Origin: Chalciporus piperatus
Taxonomy: Eukaryota > Basidiomycota > Agaricomycetes > Boletales > Boletaceae
Length of the DNA stretch: 64,000 nt
Assembly: GCA_038093975.1 (NCBI GenBank)
Contig: JBBPTG010000107.1
Coordinates: 1 to 64,000 of the forward strand
Direction of reading: 5' to 3'
The translations under genes and the position numbers were made by a program. Below, one piece after another: positions 1 through 9,537 of this stretch; within the stretch, counting starts at the first letter, position 1; each line of letters starts with the position of its first letter. The notes beneath the pieces were generated by a model. That model made no database searches, was not told the DNA's origin, and worked only from the letters and a program-made list of their open reading frames with translations.

Positions 1-1436
1 GAGCGGGCTATGAAGGTTGAGTAGATAGTGGTTTCGTTTGGCGGGCGACGAGCGGGTTGGAGGGTTTCGAGGGATGTGGGGTTTATGGCGAAGGCGTGGG
101 TTAGATGATGTAGGGCTGACTTGTGGCGTTTAACGAAGCGTTTTGCTGCCCGTGTTACTAGGCTATGGATGGGATGGGAGGAGGGGTGAGATGAGAGTCG
201 GATGGCCGCTCGGTGGCAAAGGTTTTGAATCCGCATCTCGATGGGTAACAGTTTTGTATGTGCTTCCAACACATCTGTCGCTGTGGAACGAAAGGCGCCA
301 GTGATACTGATCATTGCGAGGCGTTGGACCTTACCGAGTTTTTTCGCTGCTCCTACTGATCCTCGTGTGATCTCGTCCCCTGAGCCCGTGTAAAGCGGGG
401 TGAACCAGATGTCCGCCGCGTATAGCATCTTCGGGAGGGCCACCGAAGTGTATAGTTGGCGCATGAGGGTGAGGGGGACTCCTTTTGAGGGGAGGGACAG
501 TCTACGTAGTTGCATGACATAGGCCGTGCCTCTCCCGACGGCGTGAATGACTTGGGCATGCCAGCGGAGTGCCTCGTCGACTATGACCCCTAGGAAGCGG
601 TGAGACTCGGTGGGTGTGATGATAGAGCCGCGTATGTTGATGGGGATGCGGTCTTTTTTGTTCTGGGGGGTAAAGTCGATTAGCGCAAATTTGGAGGTCT
701 CAAATCTAGAGTTGTGGTCGCGAGACCAGTCGAAGCCGCCCCCGTTTCGCTCGAGCATGTCCTGTAGGATCCTGTGCGCTTCTTGGGTGGTGTCAGCGAT
801 TGCCATGAAGGCGGTGTCGTCGACGAAGGCGAGGGTCTTTTCTTTGTTGCCTTTGGCAATGTCTACAAGGTCAGCGTTATATATTATGTACAACACCATT
901 GAGAGGGGGTCGCCTTGCCCGATTCCGTTGGTAATCGGAATCCACTCTGAGGTATGACCATCAAAGACGAGCTGGGTGCGTCGGCCCACGAGCAACCTTT
1001 GGGTGAAGGCTATTATGCGCTCTGGGATGCGTCGGCGGCGCATGTTATGTAGCAAGCGGGTGGTTACGGCATTTGGAAATGCACCCTCGATATCGAGAAA
1101 GAGCACCGAGACTACCTTTTTTGTTCGCCACGCGTTTTTGACGACTGCCTCAAGGAGGTGGAGCGAGTCGGTCGTAGACCTTCCCGGCCTGCCTCCGAAG
1201 TGTGTGGAGGGTAGTAGGTCATGCTTTTCTAGTAAAAAGGAAAGCTGGTCAGCCACTACTGCCGTTAGCAGTTTAGCTGTGGTGTTCAGCAGCGCTATAG
1301 GTCTATAGGCTTTGGCAACTGTGTAGTCCGGGCGTCCGGGTTTACGCAGGACTACAGTGGTAAAGTCTCTCCAAGGGGAGTAATAGGCTTTAAGGAGAAA
1401 GGAGGCAGAAAAGATGCGAAGGAGATGCGGAATTAG
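1..1436 (-). CDS. LINE ORF2, reverse-transcriptase part (3' segment, open at left edge)
   Basis: Continuation of the LINE ORF2 beyond the gypsy insertion. Read from 1436 leftwards the frame stays open to position 1. It contains the RT signature blocks in order: an RPIALLNT block near 1300-1280, LDIEGAF near 1100, NGIGQGDPLS near 930-900, and the catalytic box FVDD near 828-812 (valine in place of the usual alanine of FADD), followed by the thumb region and a basic C-terminal stretch. It has no start codon of its own because the first half of the ORF lies beyond the element (9537-8033). Removing 1437-8032 and one copy of the 5-bp duplication restores a continuous frame across the junction. The C-terminus is beyond the window. 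Confidence 0.85.
1432..1436. repeat. Target site duplication ATTAG, left copy
   Basis: The five bases before the first base of the 5' LTR read ATTAG and recur as the five bases after the 3' LTR (8033-8037). Five bp is the usual duplication length for Ty3/gypsy integrases. The site lies inside the LINE ORF2. Confidence 0.93.
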
Positions 1437-1891
1437 TGTTATAGTATTTAAAAACTTTTCAAACTTTTGCCTACAACGGTATTCGAACTCTGGATTTTGT
1501 CTACAACTTAGGGGTCAAGCCGGATTCATCTTAATTCGCTCCGGTAGTCCCTGTAGCATTACGTAAACTATTACATAATCAGGTCACGTGACAAAGGTCT
1601 AGACTTAGATGAGTCAGCAATGATGTCATGGCCTAGACCCTAATCCGTACCTGGTACCTTTTCTTATCTATCGTCCCACTTACCTTATTTATCTTTTCCT
1701 TTACGATTTCCTTATTCGGCTGTTGGTCTGTGCGCACTTCTCAATAGTATATAAGTAGCCCTGTACTTATCACAGACCCTAGTCTAATCCATTTGTTGCT
1801 TCACCGCAATTAAGTTTTAGTACTCAGCATACTCCTTCGCAAGGCTTAGTGTTGCCTTAAGTCCCCGCTGTGTTGTGACTCAGTCATAACA
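1437..1891 (+). repeat. 5' LTR
   Basis: 455-bp direct repeat of 7578-8032, bounded by TGTT and AACA, whose terminal TGTTA/TAACA form a short inverted repeat. It contains a TATA box (1748-1755) and the presumed transcript start near 1781, so U3 would be about 344 bp and R plus U5 about 111 bp. A CACGTG palindrome near 1584 is a possible bHLH-type regulatory site, but nothing else supports that. Confidence 0.95.
1748..1791 (+). promoter_or_regulatory. LTR promoter: TATA box and predicted start site
   Basis: TATATAAG lies at 1748-1755. About 26-33 nt downstream is AGTCTAATCCA (1781-1791), which is exactly complementary to TGGATTAGACT at 1894-1904 just after the LTR. In Tf1 the first 11 nt of the RNA pair with such a site to prime reverse transcription, so the start of transcription is predicted at 1781. 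The start is inferred; TATA spacing and complementarity are seen. Confidence 0.7.
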
Positions 1892-1893
1892 CT

Positions 1894-1904
1894 TGGATTA
1901 GACT
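1894..1904 (+). other. Primer-binding site of self-priming type
   Basis: TGGATTAGACT begins two bases after the 5' LTR ends. It is the exact 11-nt reverse complement of 1781-1791 inside the LTR, and the match stops at both ends. I see no need for a tRNA primer. Self-priming with an 11-nt duplex is established for Tf1 and related fungal and vertebrate chromoviruses. Confidence 0.75.
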
Positions 1905-2599
1905 TGAAAACACCGCCTGGACTCTAGGGCTAAAGAGTTGGTCAAGAAGACCGTTTGTGTACGTGACACACAGGAGACCGCAACTCCGTCCACTGCTGCA
2001 TATACGGCCGTCCGCCGTTATAAATTGGATAACGTTGCTGTTCCCCATAGTGCACTAGGGGCTCTTTCGTGGTTCGAGACGTCTTGGGGTCTGCGCAAGC
2101 ACTAGCCCTCTGACTGTAGACACCACGCAGGTTCGTGTGATCACCTGTTGACGTCACACATTCGCCTTTTGGCTTTTCATTTCGTTTGGGCCAGCCTTTA
2201 GTGCCCCGTCTCTGTTACCCTCAGTACTATAGCATTTTGTTCGAAGACCGGATTGGGATCGTGCCCAATTGCGAAGGACGACAAGGGAAAAGCGCGTCGC
2301 CGCCCCCTTGGCTGAGTCATACGTAGCAACGTAAGCCGGCAGCACCGCCGAGGTACAAAATAGAAAAAACAATAAAAATAGTATCCTGTATTACGATAGT
2401 TTTCGCTACTGCTCGAAGATAGAAGTTCGAGAGTAGTATATGTGCAAAATCCAAACAGATCTTGGGAAACTTCCTCAGAAGGTCTGCAAAGATTCCGATA
2501 AGCGTCGCAGGTATTACCTCCGCTCGAAAAAATATTTTCTTCGTCCTCGTGTCTGTCATCCCCAGAGAACCTTTGGAAGATAGGGTTCAGTAAGGATAT
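1905..2599 (+). other. Chromovirus untranslated leader
   Basis: About 700 bp separate the primer-binding site from the gag ATG at 2600. Several short open frames occur on both strands but none has a recognisable product. The long leader probably holds the packaging signal and, in a self-priming element, structure that brings the RNA 5' end to the primer site. Both are inferences. Confidence 0.6.
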
Positions 2600-3931
2600 A
2601 TGTCAGCAGAGTTCGTAGATCAAGAACCACAAGATCAGGGTTACAGATCTCCCCCACGTCATTTCCCTTCCTCATCCGAAAGTTCACATCCTCCTACTCC
2701 CCGTCCCGAAACTCCGATGGCAGATCCCGCTGATCCCATCGCTGCTCTCACCGCTGCTCTGAAGGCGCTCATTTCAGACAATTCGGACTCCGTGTCCAAA
2801 AAAGTTGCCGACCCGGGAAAGTGGGATGGTGACCGCACCAAATTCCGTTTGTGGTGGGCGCAGGTTAACGCCTGGCAGTCCGTCCACACGTGGAAAAACA
2901 ACAAGGTTCGATGCCTCGCCGTACTCTCACGGTTAGAAGGAAAAGCGGCTGGGTTCGCCCAGATGACAATAGAAAAATGGTCTCGATATGAACTATTACC
3001 ACCGCCACCCGTAGAAGGCGAGCCAGAACCTGATCGGGCACCCTTGGGACTCCTAGCATGGCCCACGTGGACAATATTTTCACATCTCCTCAAATCACAT
3101 TTCCAGATTGACGTTCTCGCTCACGAGAGTCTCCGGAAATTGGAAGCATTGAAGCAGGCTGGGAAACCTGTGGACATCTTCCTTCAGGAGTTTGAATTGT
3201 TGAAAGCGGAATCGGAGATAGAAGATGCTCATGCCAAAGAGCTTCTGAAAAAGGCAATAGATTACAAAATCTATTATCAGGCGCAAATCAACACCAATGT
3301 TGATGAGCAGAATTTAACCAATACAATCGACACCTACCGAAAGTTAGGTCGCACGTTCGAGCGTATTGTTGTTGAACGCGGAGCACCAGTTCGTCAGGCA
3401 CCCGCAACTGCGCCAAGGCCTTCATCTTCATATCCGTATCTCCCCCCACGTTACCCCATCGCATCACGTCCGCTCCCACGTCCCCCCGCTCCGTATGCGG
3501 CCCCCCGTTTCACTCCCACAGGCACACAGCCTGGTCGTGGAGCCCCGATGGATCTGTCGGCACAACAAATGCCAAGATCCCCCGTTCGGGGAAACTGTTT
3601 CAATTGCGACCAGCCAGGTCATTTCGCAAACGCGTGCCCAAAGCCCCACAGGCCGCGTCAGAGACAAGTTGTTATGTGGGATCCATACTCGCAACAATAC
3701 GTTGAGTCTTCCCTGCCGTTTGACAACCGGCAGATGCCCTTCGCAGGTACTATCCCTGCACCCTACCCTCCCCAATCTTCCCCCTACCCCGCTGGCCCGT
3801 CCACCAGCACAAGTTACATGTCGCACCAAGCGGCATATACCAACCAAGAAGCGGAAGCGTACTGGCGCGACCGCATTGAGTCAGAAGCCAAGGCACAGGC
3901 AGCCGAAGCTTTAAAAGGAAACAGCCAATGA
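2600..3931 (+). CDS. gag: Chromovirus Gag polyprotein
   Basis: 443-aa structural protein that would assemble the virus-like particle and bind the element RNA. A proline-rich acidic N-terminus (1-50) is followed by a helical capsid-like region (about 60-270, with the DPGKWDGDR and LRKLEALKQAG segments typical of retrotransposon gag), a proline-rich linker and one CCHC zinc knuckle at about 333-346 (C-x2-C-x4-H-x4-C). A glutamine- and alanine-rich tail follows. The start is the first in-frame ATG after the leader. The stop overlaps the pol start as ATGA (3928-3931), pol being in the -1 frame. This suggests either termination-reinitiation or frameshifting to make less Pol than Gag. Confidence 0.93.
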   Translation: MSAEFVDQEPQDQGYRSPPRHFPSSSESSHPPTPRPETPMADPADPIAALTAALKALISDNSDSVSKKVADPGKWDGDRTKFRLWWAQVNAWQSVHTWKNNKVRCLAVLSRLEGKAAGFAQMTIEKWSRYELLPPPPVEGEPEPDRAPLGLLAWPTWTIFSHLLKSHFQIDVLAHESLRKLEALKQAGKPVDIFLQEFELLKAESEIEDAHAKELLKKAIDYKIYYQAQINTNVDEQNLTNTIDTYRKLGRTFERIVVERGAPVRQAPATAPRPSSSYPYLPPRYPIASRPLPRPPAPYAAPRFTPTGTQPGRGAPMDLSAQQMPRSPVRGNCFNCDQPGHFANACPKPHRPRQRQVVMWDPYSQQYVESSLPFDNRQMPFAGTIPAPYPPQSSPYPAGPSTSTSYMSHQAAYTNQEAEAYWRDRIESEAKAQAAEALKGNSQ

Positions 3932-6900
3932 GAGAAATGGGTTCTCGGCGGCTCGGACATAGTTTACCAAATGGTTGTATTAGTACTACTCCTTGTGTTC
4001 CGTTCCAATATAAATTTTCTTCTTCTTCTGAAAGGGCGTCCCTTAGTGGCGTGGCGACAGAAGTAAAACAATTCGTGCTTAATTCCCTTAAGGTAAATTA
4101 TTCGAAAAAAGAAATCCCATCAAAAATACATGTAAGGAATCAGAATCGGAAAAACGAGCTGGATCTCGCTATTACTATTATGTACGATAAAGGGGAGCAA
4201 TGGAAGAAAATGGAGTTTGCCGCTCTGTTGGATTCCGGCGCAACCGAAACTTTCATAGATAAATCGTTCTGTGAGCGACATGGTTTAACACTGGAAGAAC
4301 TTCCTTTTCCTATTCCAGTGTATAACGCCGACGGCTCAGAGGGAGCGATAGGCGGTGTCACTCACAAGGTTTCGCTTGTTTTAGGACACAATGGACATTT
4401 TGAGCATATGGATGCTTTCGTTTCTGTACTTGGCACTCATCACATGATCATCGGCTATGATTGGCTTGAGAGGCATAACCCTGAAATTGATTGGGTGGCC
4501 AAACGAGTAAAATTCACACGCTGTACGGATCAGTGCAAAGTAGTTAACTATCATTTGAATCGTTCTTTTTCTATTCGTAGAGTGTTTGAGGCGGGGCTCA
4601 CCGAGAAAGTCCCAGTAGAACTCCACGAGTACTTAGACGTCTTTTCAGAGCAAGAGAGTGAGCGTATGCCTACCCGAAAGGCATGGGACCACGCAATAGA
4701 TCTCAAGCCTGATTTCATTCCTAAAAAGGGTCGGGTGATTCCGATGTCCGAACAGGAACTAGATGACGTTAAAAAGTTCATCGATAAGGAGTTATCGAAA
4801 GGATATCTTCGTCCGTCGAAATCCCCTCAGACATCTCCTGTTTTCTTTATTCCAAAAAAGGACGGTAAAAAGAGATTAGTTATGGACTATCGTTATGTAA
4901 ATGAGGGAACTGTCAAGAACGCCTACCCTCTTCCTCTCATTTCCGGACTTATCGACCAGCTCAAAGGAGCTGACATGTTTACTAAAATGGACCTACGTTG
5001 GGGATATAATAATGTTAGAATAAAAGAAGGCGACGAATGGAAAGCGGCTTTCGTTACTCCATTCGGCGCTTACGAACCAGTTGTCATGTACTTTGGACTT
5101 ACGAACTCTCCCCCCACATTCCAACAAATGATGAACGATCTATTTAGCGATCTTCATGGGGTTCTTATTATTTATATCGACGATCTCATGATCTTTACGT
5201 TCGGAAAAACTAGAGCTGAGCACTTAGAAATAGTTAAAACCGTATTGCAACGTCTCAGAGAGAACGATCTTTACGTAAAACCAGAAAAGTGTAGCTTCGC
5301 GGTGGATTCCGTAGATTTCTTGGGAATGGTTATCTCCCAGAAAGGCGTAGAGATGGACACTTCAAAAGTGCAGGCTATTTTGGATTGGCCGGCACCAACT
5401 CGGTTGAAGGGTGTTCAGTCCTTCTTAGGATTGGCTAACTTTTACCGACGCTTCATTCAGGGCTTCGCTGACATTGCTCGTCCCTTGAATGACCTCACCA
5501 AAAAGGACACACCATACCGGTGGGGACCGGAGCAACAGCAAGCTTTTGACAAGCTGAAGCAGCAATTCACTACCGCTCCGCTTTTAGCTTATCCTGACCG
5601 CTCTAAAGAAGTCAGAGTAGAAACGGACGCTAGTGATATTGCAACGGGAGCTGTGCTCTCGGTTAAATGTGATGATGGCCTCTGGAGGCCTTGTGCCTTC
5701 ATTTCCCATTCCTTTAGTTCTGCCGAGAAGAACTACCCGGTTTATGACAAAGAGCTTTTAGCTGTCATTAGGGCTTTGCAGGAATGGAGACATTATCTAA
5801 TGGGTCGAGAACATTTCGAGATTTGGACTGATCATAAGAATCTCGAATATTGGAAATCTCCCCAAACTCTGAGCCCACGTCAAGCACGCTGGAATGCGTT
5901 GCTCTCAGAGTATAATTACTCGATTATTTATAAACCGGGTGCCACAAATGGAAGGGCTGATGCTTTATCTCGTCGAGAAGATCACGGAGAAGCAGATCCC
6001 GACCATAACAAAAATATTACTGTCCTTCCTGCCTCTGTTTTTATTAATACGGTTACTCTTTCTTCACCTATTTATGACGAAATACAAAATGAATCAGAAA
6101 AAATAAAAAATGATACTTTAGATGGCTTCGTTTTTGACGAGGGGTCTATAGTATTTAAAAATGACAAAAACAAAGTTTTCGTTCCTATTTCTTTACGTAC
6201 TAAACTACTCACAATCCTTCATGATTCTCCTATTGGCGGCCATGGTGGCCAAGGACGTACTTTGCATCTAGTTACTCGTTATTTCTCGTGGCCTGGTGTC
6301 ACAAAGGACGTTAAAACTTACGTAGAACATTGTCAGACGTGCGCCCTCACGAAGGGAAAGTCAACGGCACAAGCTGGCAAATTAATTCCCCTTCCGGTTC
6401 CAAAAGAACCTTGGAAGGATATATCTATAGACTTTACCACGGGTTTTCCCAAATCACGTGGCTTTGATGCTATTTGTGTAATTGTAGATCGCTTCTCTAA
6501 AGAAGTAGAGTTTATCGCTTGTAAAAAGACAATTTCTTCGAAAGAATTAGCTATTCTATTTAGAGACAATGTTTGGTGTAGACACGGACTTCCCTCTTCG
6601 ATTGTTTCAGATCGAGGACCGCAATTTGCATCGGAGTTTACTTCGCAGCTTTGCACCCTTTTAGGAATAGAACAGAAGCTGTCAACCGCTTATCACCCCC
6701 AAACCGATGGCCAAACGGAGCGTATGAACCGAGAACTTCAGCAGTATCTCCGCGCTTACGTGGCTAAACGTCAAACGGAATGGGCTGATTGGTTGAAGAT
6801 AGCGCAGTTTCATCACAATTCCTCCCTCTCCACTGCTACCGGAACTATCCCCTTCGCTATAACAAAAAACTACTTCCCACGCATGGGATTCGAAGGCGAT

Positions 6901-7566
6901 TCATCTCCGGCTGGTACATTTTTAGAAAAATGTGGAAAGGCACACAAAGAAGTAGAGCAGGCGTTAGAAGAAACTCAGAACCGTATGAAAGAGCAAGCGG
7001 ACAAACATCGGTCCGAAGCTCCAGATTACCAAATCGGAGATTTCGTTATGTTATCCACGGACAACCTCAAATTACCCTATCCCTCCAAAAAGATGACGCA
7101 GAACTGGATCGGACCTTATCAGATCACGAAGGTTCTTCCCAATGCAGTCACACTAGACTTGCCCAATTCTATGCATATCCATCCCACGGTTAATGTCAAA
7201 CGGGTCAAACCGGCTAAAGAACCGTTGGAAGGGCAACCGGTCCGTCTTCCGGATCCGGTAATAGTCAACCAAGAGGGAGAAGAAGAGTACGAGGTGGATT
7301 ACATAGTAAAGTCTCAGGTTAAACAAGGACAGTTAGAGTACCTGGTTCATTGGAAAGGCTGGGACATATCGGACCGTACATGGGAAAAGGCAGCGCATTT
7401 GTCAAATGCACCCGAAGCTGTCAAAGCTTTTCACAAAAAGCACCCGTCCGCCCCACGCCGTATTAACATGACCATGGGAAATTTCTCGGCCTTGTTTCAG
7501 AAATACGAAAATCTGACAGAGGTTCCTGTGCGGAAATTGCCGAATCGCCTGGAATGCGATTCCTAG
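3928..7566 (+). CDS. pol: Chromovirus Pol: protease, RT, RNase H, integrase, chromodomain
   Basis: 1212-aa polyprotein. Aspartic protease with active-site DSGA at about residue 102. Reverse transcriptase from about 270 to 470, with catalytic YIDD at 416-419. RNase H of Ty3 type follows (ETDASD near 565, DKELLAV and TDHKNLEY further on). Integrase has an HHCC zinc-binding part (about 765-808) and a D,D35E catalytic core at D835, D895 and E931, the last in the QTDGQTER motif. A chromodomain occupies about 1120-1170 and keeps aromatic positions expected for binding methylated histone H3 (Tyr of EYEVDY, Trp of HWKGW). The protein starts at the ATG overlapping the gag stop. No internal stop or missing catalytic residue was seen, so it should be functional. 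Confidence 0.95.
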   Translation: MREMGSRRLGHSLPNGCISTTPCVPFQYKFSSSSERASLSGVATEVKQFVLNSLKVNYSKKEIPSKIHVRNQNRKNELDLAITIMYDKGEQWKKMEFAALLDSGATETFIDKSFCERHGLTLEELPFPIPVYNADGSEGAIGGVTHKVSLVLGHNGHFEHMDAFVSVLGTHHMIIGYDWLERHNPEIDWVAKRVKFTRCTDQCKVVNYHLNRSFSIRRVFEAGLTEKVPVELHEYLDVFSEQESERMPTRKAWDHAIDLKPDFIPKKGRVIPMSEQELDDVKKFIDKELSKGYLRPSKSPQTSPVFFIPKKDGKKRLVMDYRYVNEGTVKNAYPLPLISGLIDQLKGADMFTKMDLRWGYNNVRIKEGDEWKAAFVTPFGAYEPVVMYFGLTNSPPTFQQMMNDLFSDLHGVLIIYIDDLMIFTFGKTRAEHLEIVKTVLQRLRENDLYVKPEKCSFAVDSVDFLGMVISQKGVEMDTSKVQAILDWPAPTRLKGVQSFLGLANFYRRFIQGFADIARPLNDLTKKDTPYRWGPEQQQAFDKLKQQFTTAPLLAYPDRSKEVRVETDASDIATGAVLSVKCDDGLWRPCAFISHSFSSAEKNYPVYDKELLAVIRALQEWRHYLMGREHFEIWTDHKNLEYWKSPQTLSPRQARWNALLSEYNYSIIYKPGATNGRADALSRREDHGEADPDHNKNITVLPASVFINTVTLSSPIYDEIQNESEKIKNDTLDGFVFDEGSIVFKNDKNKVFVPISLRTKLLTILHDSPIGGHGGQGRTLHLVTRYFSWPGVTKDVKTYVEHCQTCALTKGKSTAQAGKLIPLPVPKEPWKDISIDFTTGFPKSRGFDAICVIVDRFSKEVEFIACKKTISSKELAILFRDNVWCRHGLPSSIVSDRGPQFASEFTSQLCTLLGIEQKLSTAYHPQTDGQTERMNRELQQYLRAYVAKRQTEWADWLKIAQFHHNSSLSTATGTIPFAITKNYFPRMGFEGDSSPAGTFLEKCGKAHKEVEQALEETQNRMKEQADKHRSEAPDYQIGDFVMLSTDNLKLPYPSKKMTQNWIGPYQITKVLPNAVTLDLPNSMHIHPTVNVKRVKPAKEPLEGQPVRLPDPVIVNQEGEEEYEVDYIVKSQVKQGQLEYLVHWKGWDISDRTWEKAAHLSNAPEAVKAFHKKHPSAPRRINMTMGNFSALFQKYENLTEVPVRKLPNRLECDS

Positions 7567-7577
7567 AGAGGGGATAG
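7567..7577 (+). other. Polypurine tract
   Basis: AGAGGGGATAG lies directly between the pol stop codon and the first base of the 3' LTR. It is purine-rich except one T and is the expected primer for plus-strand DNA synthesis. Confidence 0.75.
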
Positions 7578-8032
7578 TGTTATAGTATTTAAAAACTTTT
7601 CAAACTTTTGCCTACAACGGTATTCGAACTCTGGATTTTGTCTACAACTTAGGGGTCAAGCCGGATTCATCTTAATTCGCTCCGGTAGTCCCTGTAGCAT
7701 TACGTAAACTATTACATAATCAGGTCACGTGACAAAGGTCTAGACTTAGATGAGTCAGCAATGATGTCATGGCCTAGACCCTAATCCGTACCTGGTACCT
7801 TTTCTTATCTATCGTCCCACTTACCTTATTTATCTTTTCCTTTACGATTTCCTTATTCGGCTGTTGGTCTGTGCGCACTTCTCAATAGTATATAAGTAGC
7901 CCTGTACTTATCACAGACCCTAGTCTAATCCATTTGTTGCTTCACCGCAATTAAGTTTTAGTACTCAGCATACTCCTTCGCAAGGCTTAGTGTTGCCTTA
8001 AGTCCCCGCTGTGTTGTGACTCAGTCATAACA
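7578..8032 (+). repeat. 3' LTR
   Basis: 455 bp with the same ends as the 5' LTR and no difference found by eye over the full length. It repeats the TATA box (7889-7896) and the 11-nt self-primer segment (7922-7932). LTRs are identical at insertion and diverge later, so insertion is recent. Confidence 0.95.
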
Positions 8033-8037
8033 ATTAG
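8033..8037. repeat. Target site duplication ATTAG, right copy
   Basis: Matches 1432-1436 exactly and follows the 3' LTR directly. It marks the integration point in LINE ORF2, between the endonuclease and the RT catalytic core. Confidence 0.93.
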
Positions 8038-9537
8038 TAGTTTTGAACACTGCTTGAAGACGACATTGGGAATGCCGTCAGGGCCGGGCGCCTTGTAAGG
8101 GCTCAGCTTAGCTATACTCCTTGAGAGCTGCTCTCGAGTGATCGGGCCCACGTTATCTACGGGGATGGGGTACTCGAAGTCATCTGGTACGGAGGAGATT
8201 AGTGGTGGCGGAGGGAAAAATTGATTAGCTAGAACATTGCTTTTCTGCTCGTTCGTTCTGGCTTCTAGCCGCTGCCCGTCAGGCGCTTTGGAAACTAGTG
8301 TGGGGACGCGAGATGGCCCGCCGTCTCCCGGCTCTGTATTTAGGTAGCGGTTCGCGACCCAGATATCGTCTGAGGTCGCATTCTCGAGCCAGTCCATCCA
8401 GTGGTCTCTTTTGGCTAGTTTGATGGCCTCCGAGTACTTGTTCCGAAGTACCCGGTGTGCCTCGTGGGTGGGATGATCCTGAAAGGCCCTGAGTTTGTAT
8501 GACTCTGCCGCTGCCCTGTTTACCTCTTTTCGCAGGGCCGTCAGGTCGTGATTCCACCAGCGCTTCGATGTTGGGCATGGCTTGCTCATCGGGACATGTT
8601 TGTCTATCGCCGTGAGGATGGCCTGAGTCATGCCTTTTGTCGCTGTCTGGAACTCTGCGTCAGTTACGATGGGGATATTGGATGGGAACGTAGCCAGCTC
8701 GAGCGCCAGGGACTCGTTGAAGCTCTTCCAGTCCGTTTCTCGGAAGTTCCGCTTGGGGGATATTTCGGTTTTTGGGACTTCGAGTTCTAGGACTGAGATT
8801 ATAGGTACGTGATCTGTGCAGTCCCGTAGACGTGGTTGAGTGTAGCAATGGAGGAAAGAGGGGCAGGTGTTTTCGGAGCAGAAAACGTTGTCTGGGCGGG
8901 TCCAATTTTTCGTGGCGAGCGCTTGGAGCGTGGGCATGTCCTTTGGTAGGGCTTGCTGCATTCCGTGCTCCGCTAGGAGTAGCAGGAGCGGCTCAGCGGC
9001 GTCGAGGTAGGTGTTGGTGAGTAGATGGGAGTTGCGCTCTTCCTCCCACATTGGGTGGTGCCTATTGAAGTCGCCGAGCCAGAGCATATGATCGTTAATG
9101 CTAGGTTTGATGACCTGTATGTTTTCTTCCAAGTGCTTGTCTAACGTTTCCAGGGTGCGTTGAGACTCACCGTCGTTGTATATATTGAATATTGTGCAAA
9201 GACCGTAAGGTCCTTTGAACTGGACAACGACGACGTCCGAGGACGGAAATGGGAGTTGACACCACGTTTCTGGTGCTATGTGGGTGGATATTAGCGTTAC
9301 CGCTCGGCTGCGGGGGGCTCCGTCATTGCGGTGTGGGGTAGGGTAGAGGGCGTGGTATTGTCGACTGGATATTGTCAGTTTAAGGAAGTTGATGTGGGGT
9401 TCTTGAATAGCGATGACCTCCCAATCTTTGGGGTTAATACTGTTGAGAAGAGAGTGTTGGGCGGAGTGCGAGGTATTGAGATTTTGCTGCCAGATGCGTA
9501 GTGCCGTCGTGTTGTTGTTGTTGGTTGTACTATTCAT
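8033..9537 (-). CDS. LINE ORF2, endonuclease part (5' segment)
   Basis: About 500 codons read leftwards from the ATG at 9537 to the gypsy junction. The N-terminal 230 residues form an exonuclease-endonuclease-phosphatase domain that nicks target DNA. Visible blocks are RIWQQNLN, AIQEPHI with the metal-binding Glu, WLGDFNRHHPMW, and DHVPI with the catalytic Asp-His. The RT entry motif YKAPGPDGIP lies just before the junction. The ATG overlaps the ORF1 stop by one base (TAATG), which suggests translational coupling. Beyond 8033 the frame would read into LTR sequence and soon stop, so this allele cannot make full ORF2 protein. Confidence 0.9.

Larger units (their letters stand above)
1437..8032 (+). 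mobile_element. Complete Ty3/gypsy chromovirus, 6596 bp
   Basis: Two 455-bp direct LTRs (1437-1891 and 7578-8032) that start TGTT and end AACA flank a gag gene and a pol gene in the order protease, reverse transcriptase, RNase H, integrase, chromodomain. That order and the C-terminal chromodomain define the chromoviruses. A 5-bp duplication flanks the element, a purine tract abuts the 3' LTR, and a self-primer-type binding site follows the 5' LTR. I found no difference between the LTRs by eye and no stop in either ORF, so it appears intact and recently inserted. It sits in inverse orientation inside the LINE. Close relatives would be the Tf1/sushi/Maggy type of self-priming fungal elements (inferred). 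Confidence 0.96.

Noticed and set aside
1892..1915. tRNA-type primer-binding site after the 5' LTR
   Set aside because: I recognised no tRNA 3'-end complement, whereas an exact 11-nt match to the LTR itself explains the site.
2659..3093. 144-codon minus-strand open frame inside gag
   Set aside because: Shadow of gag; no features of its own.
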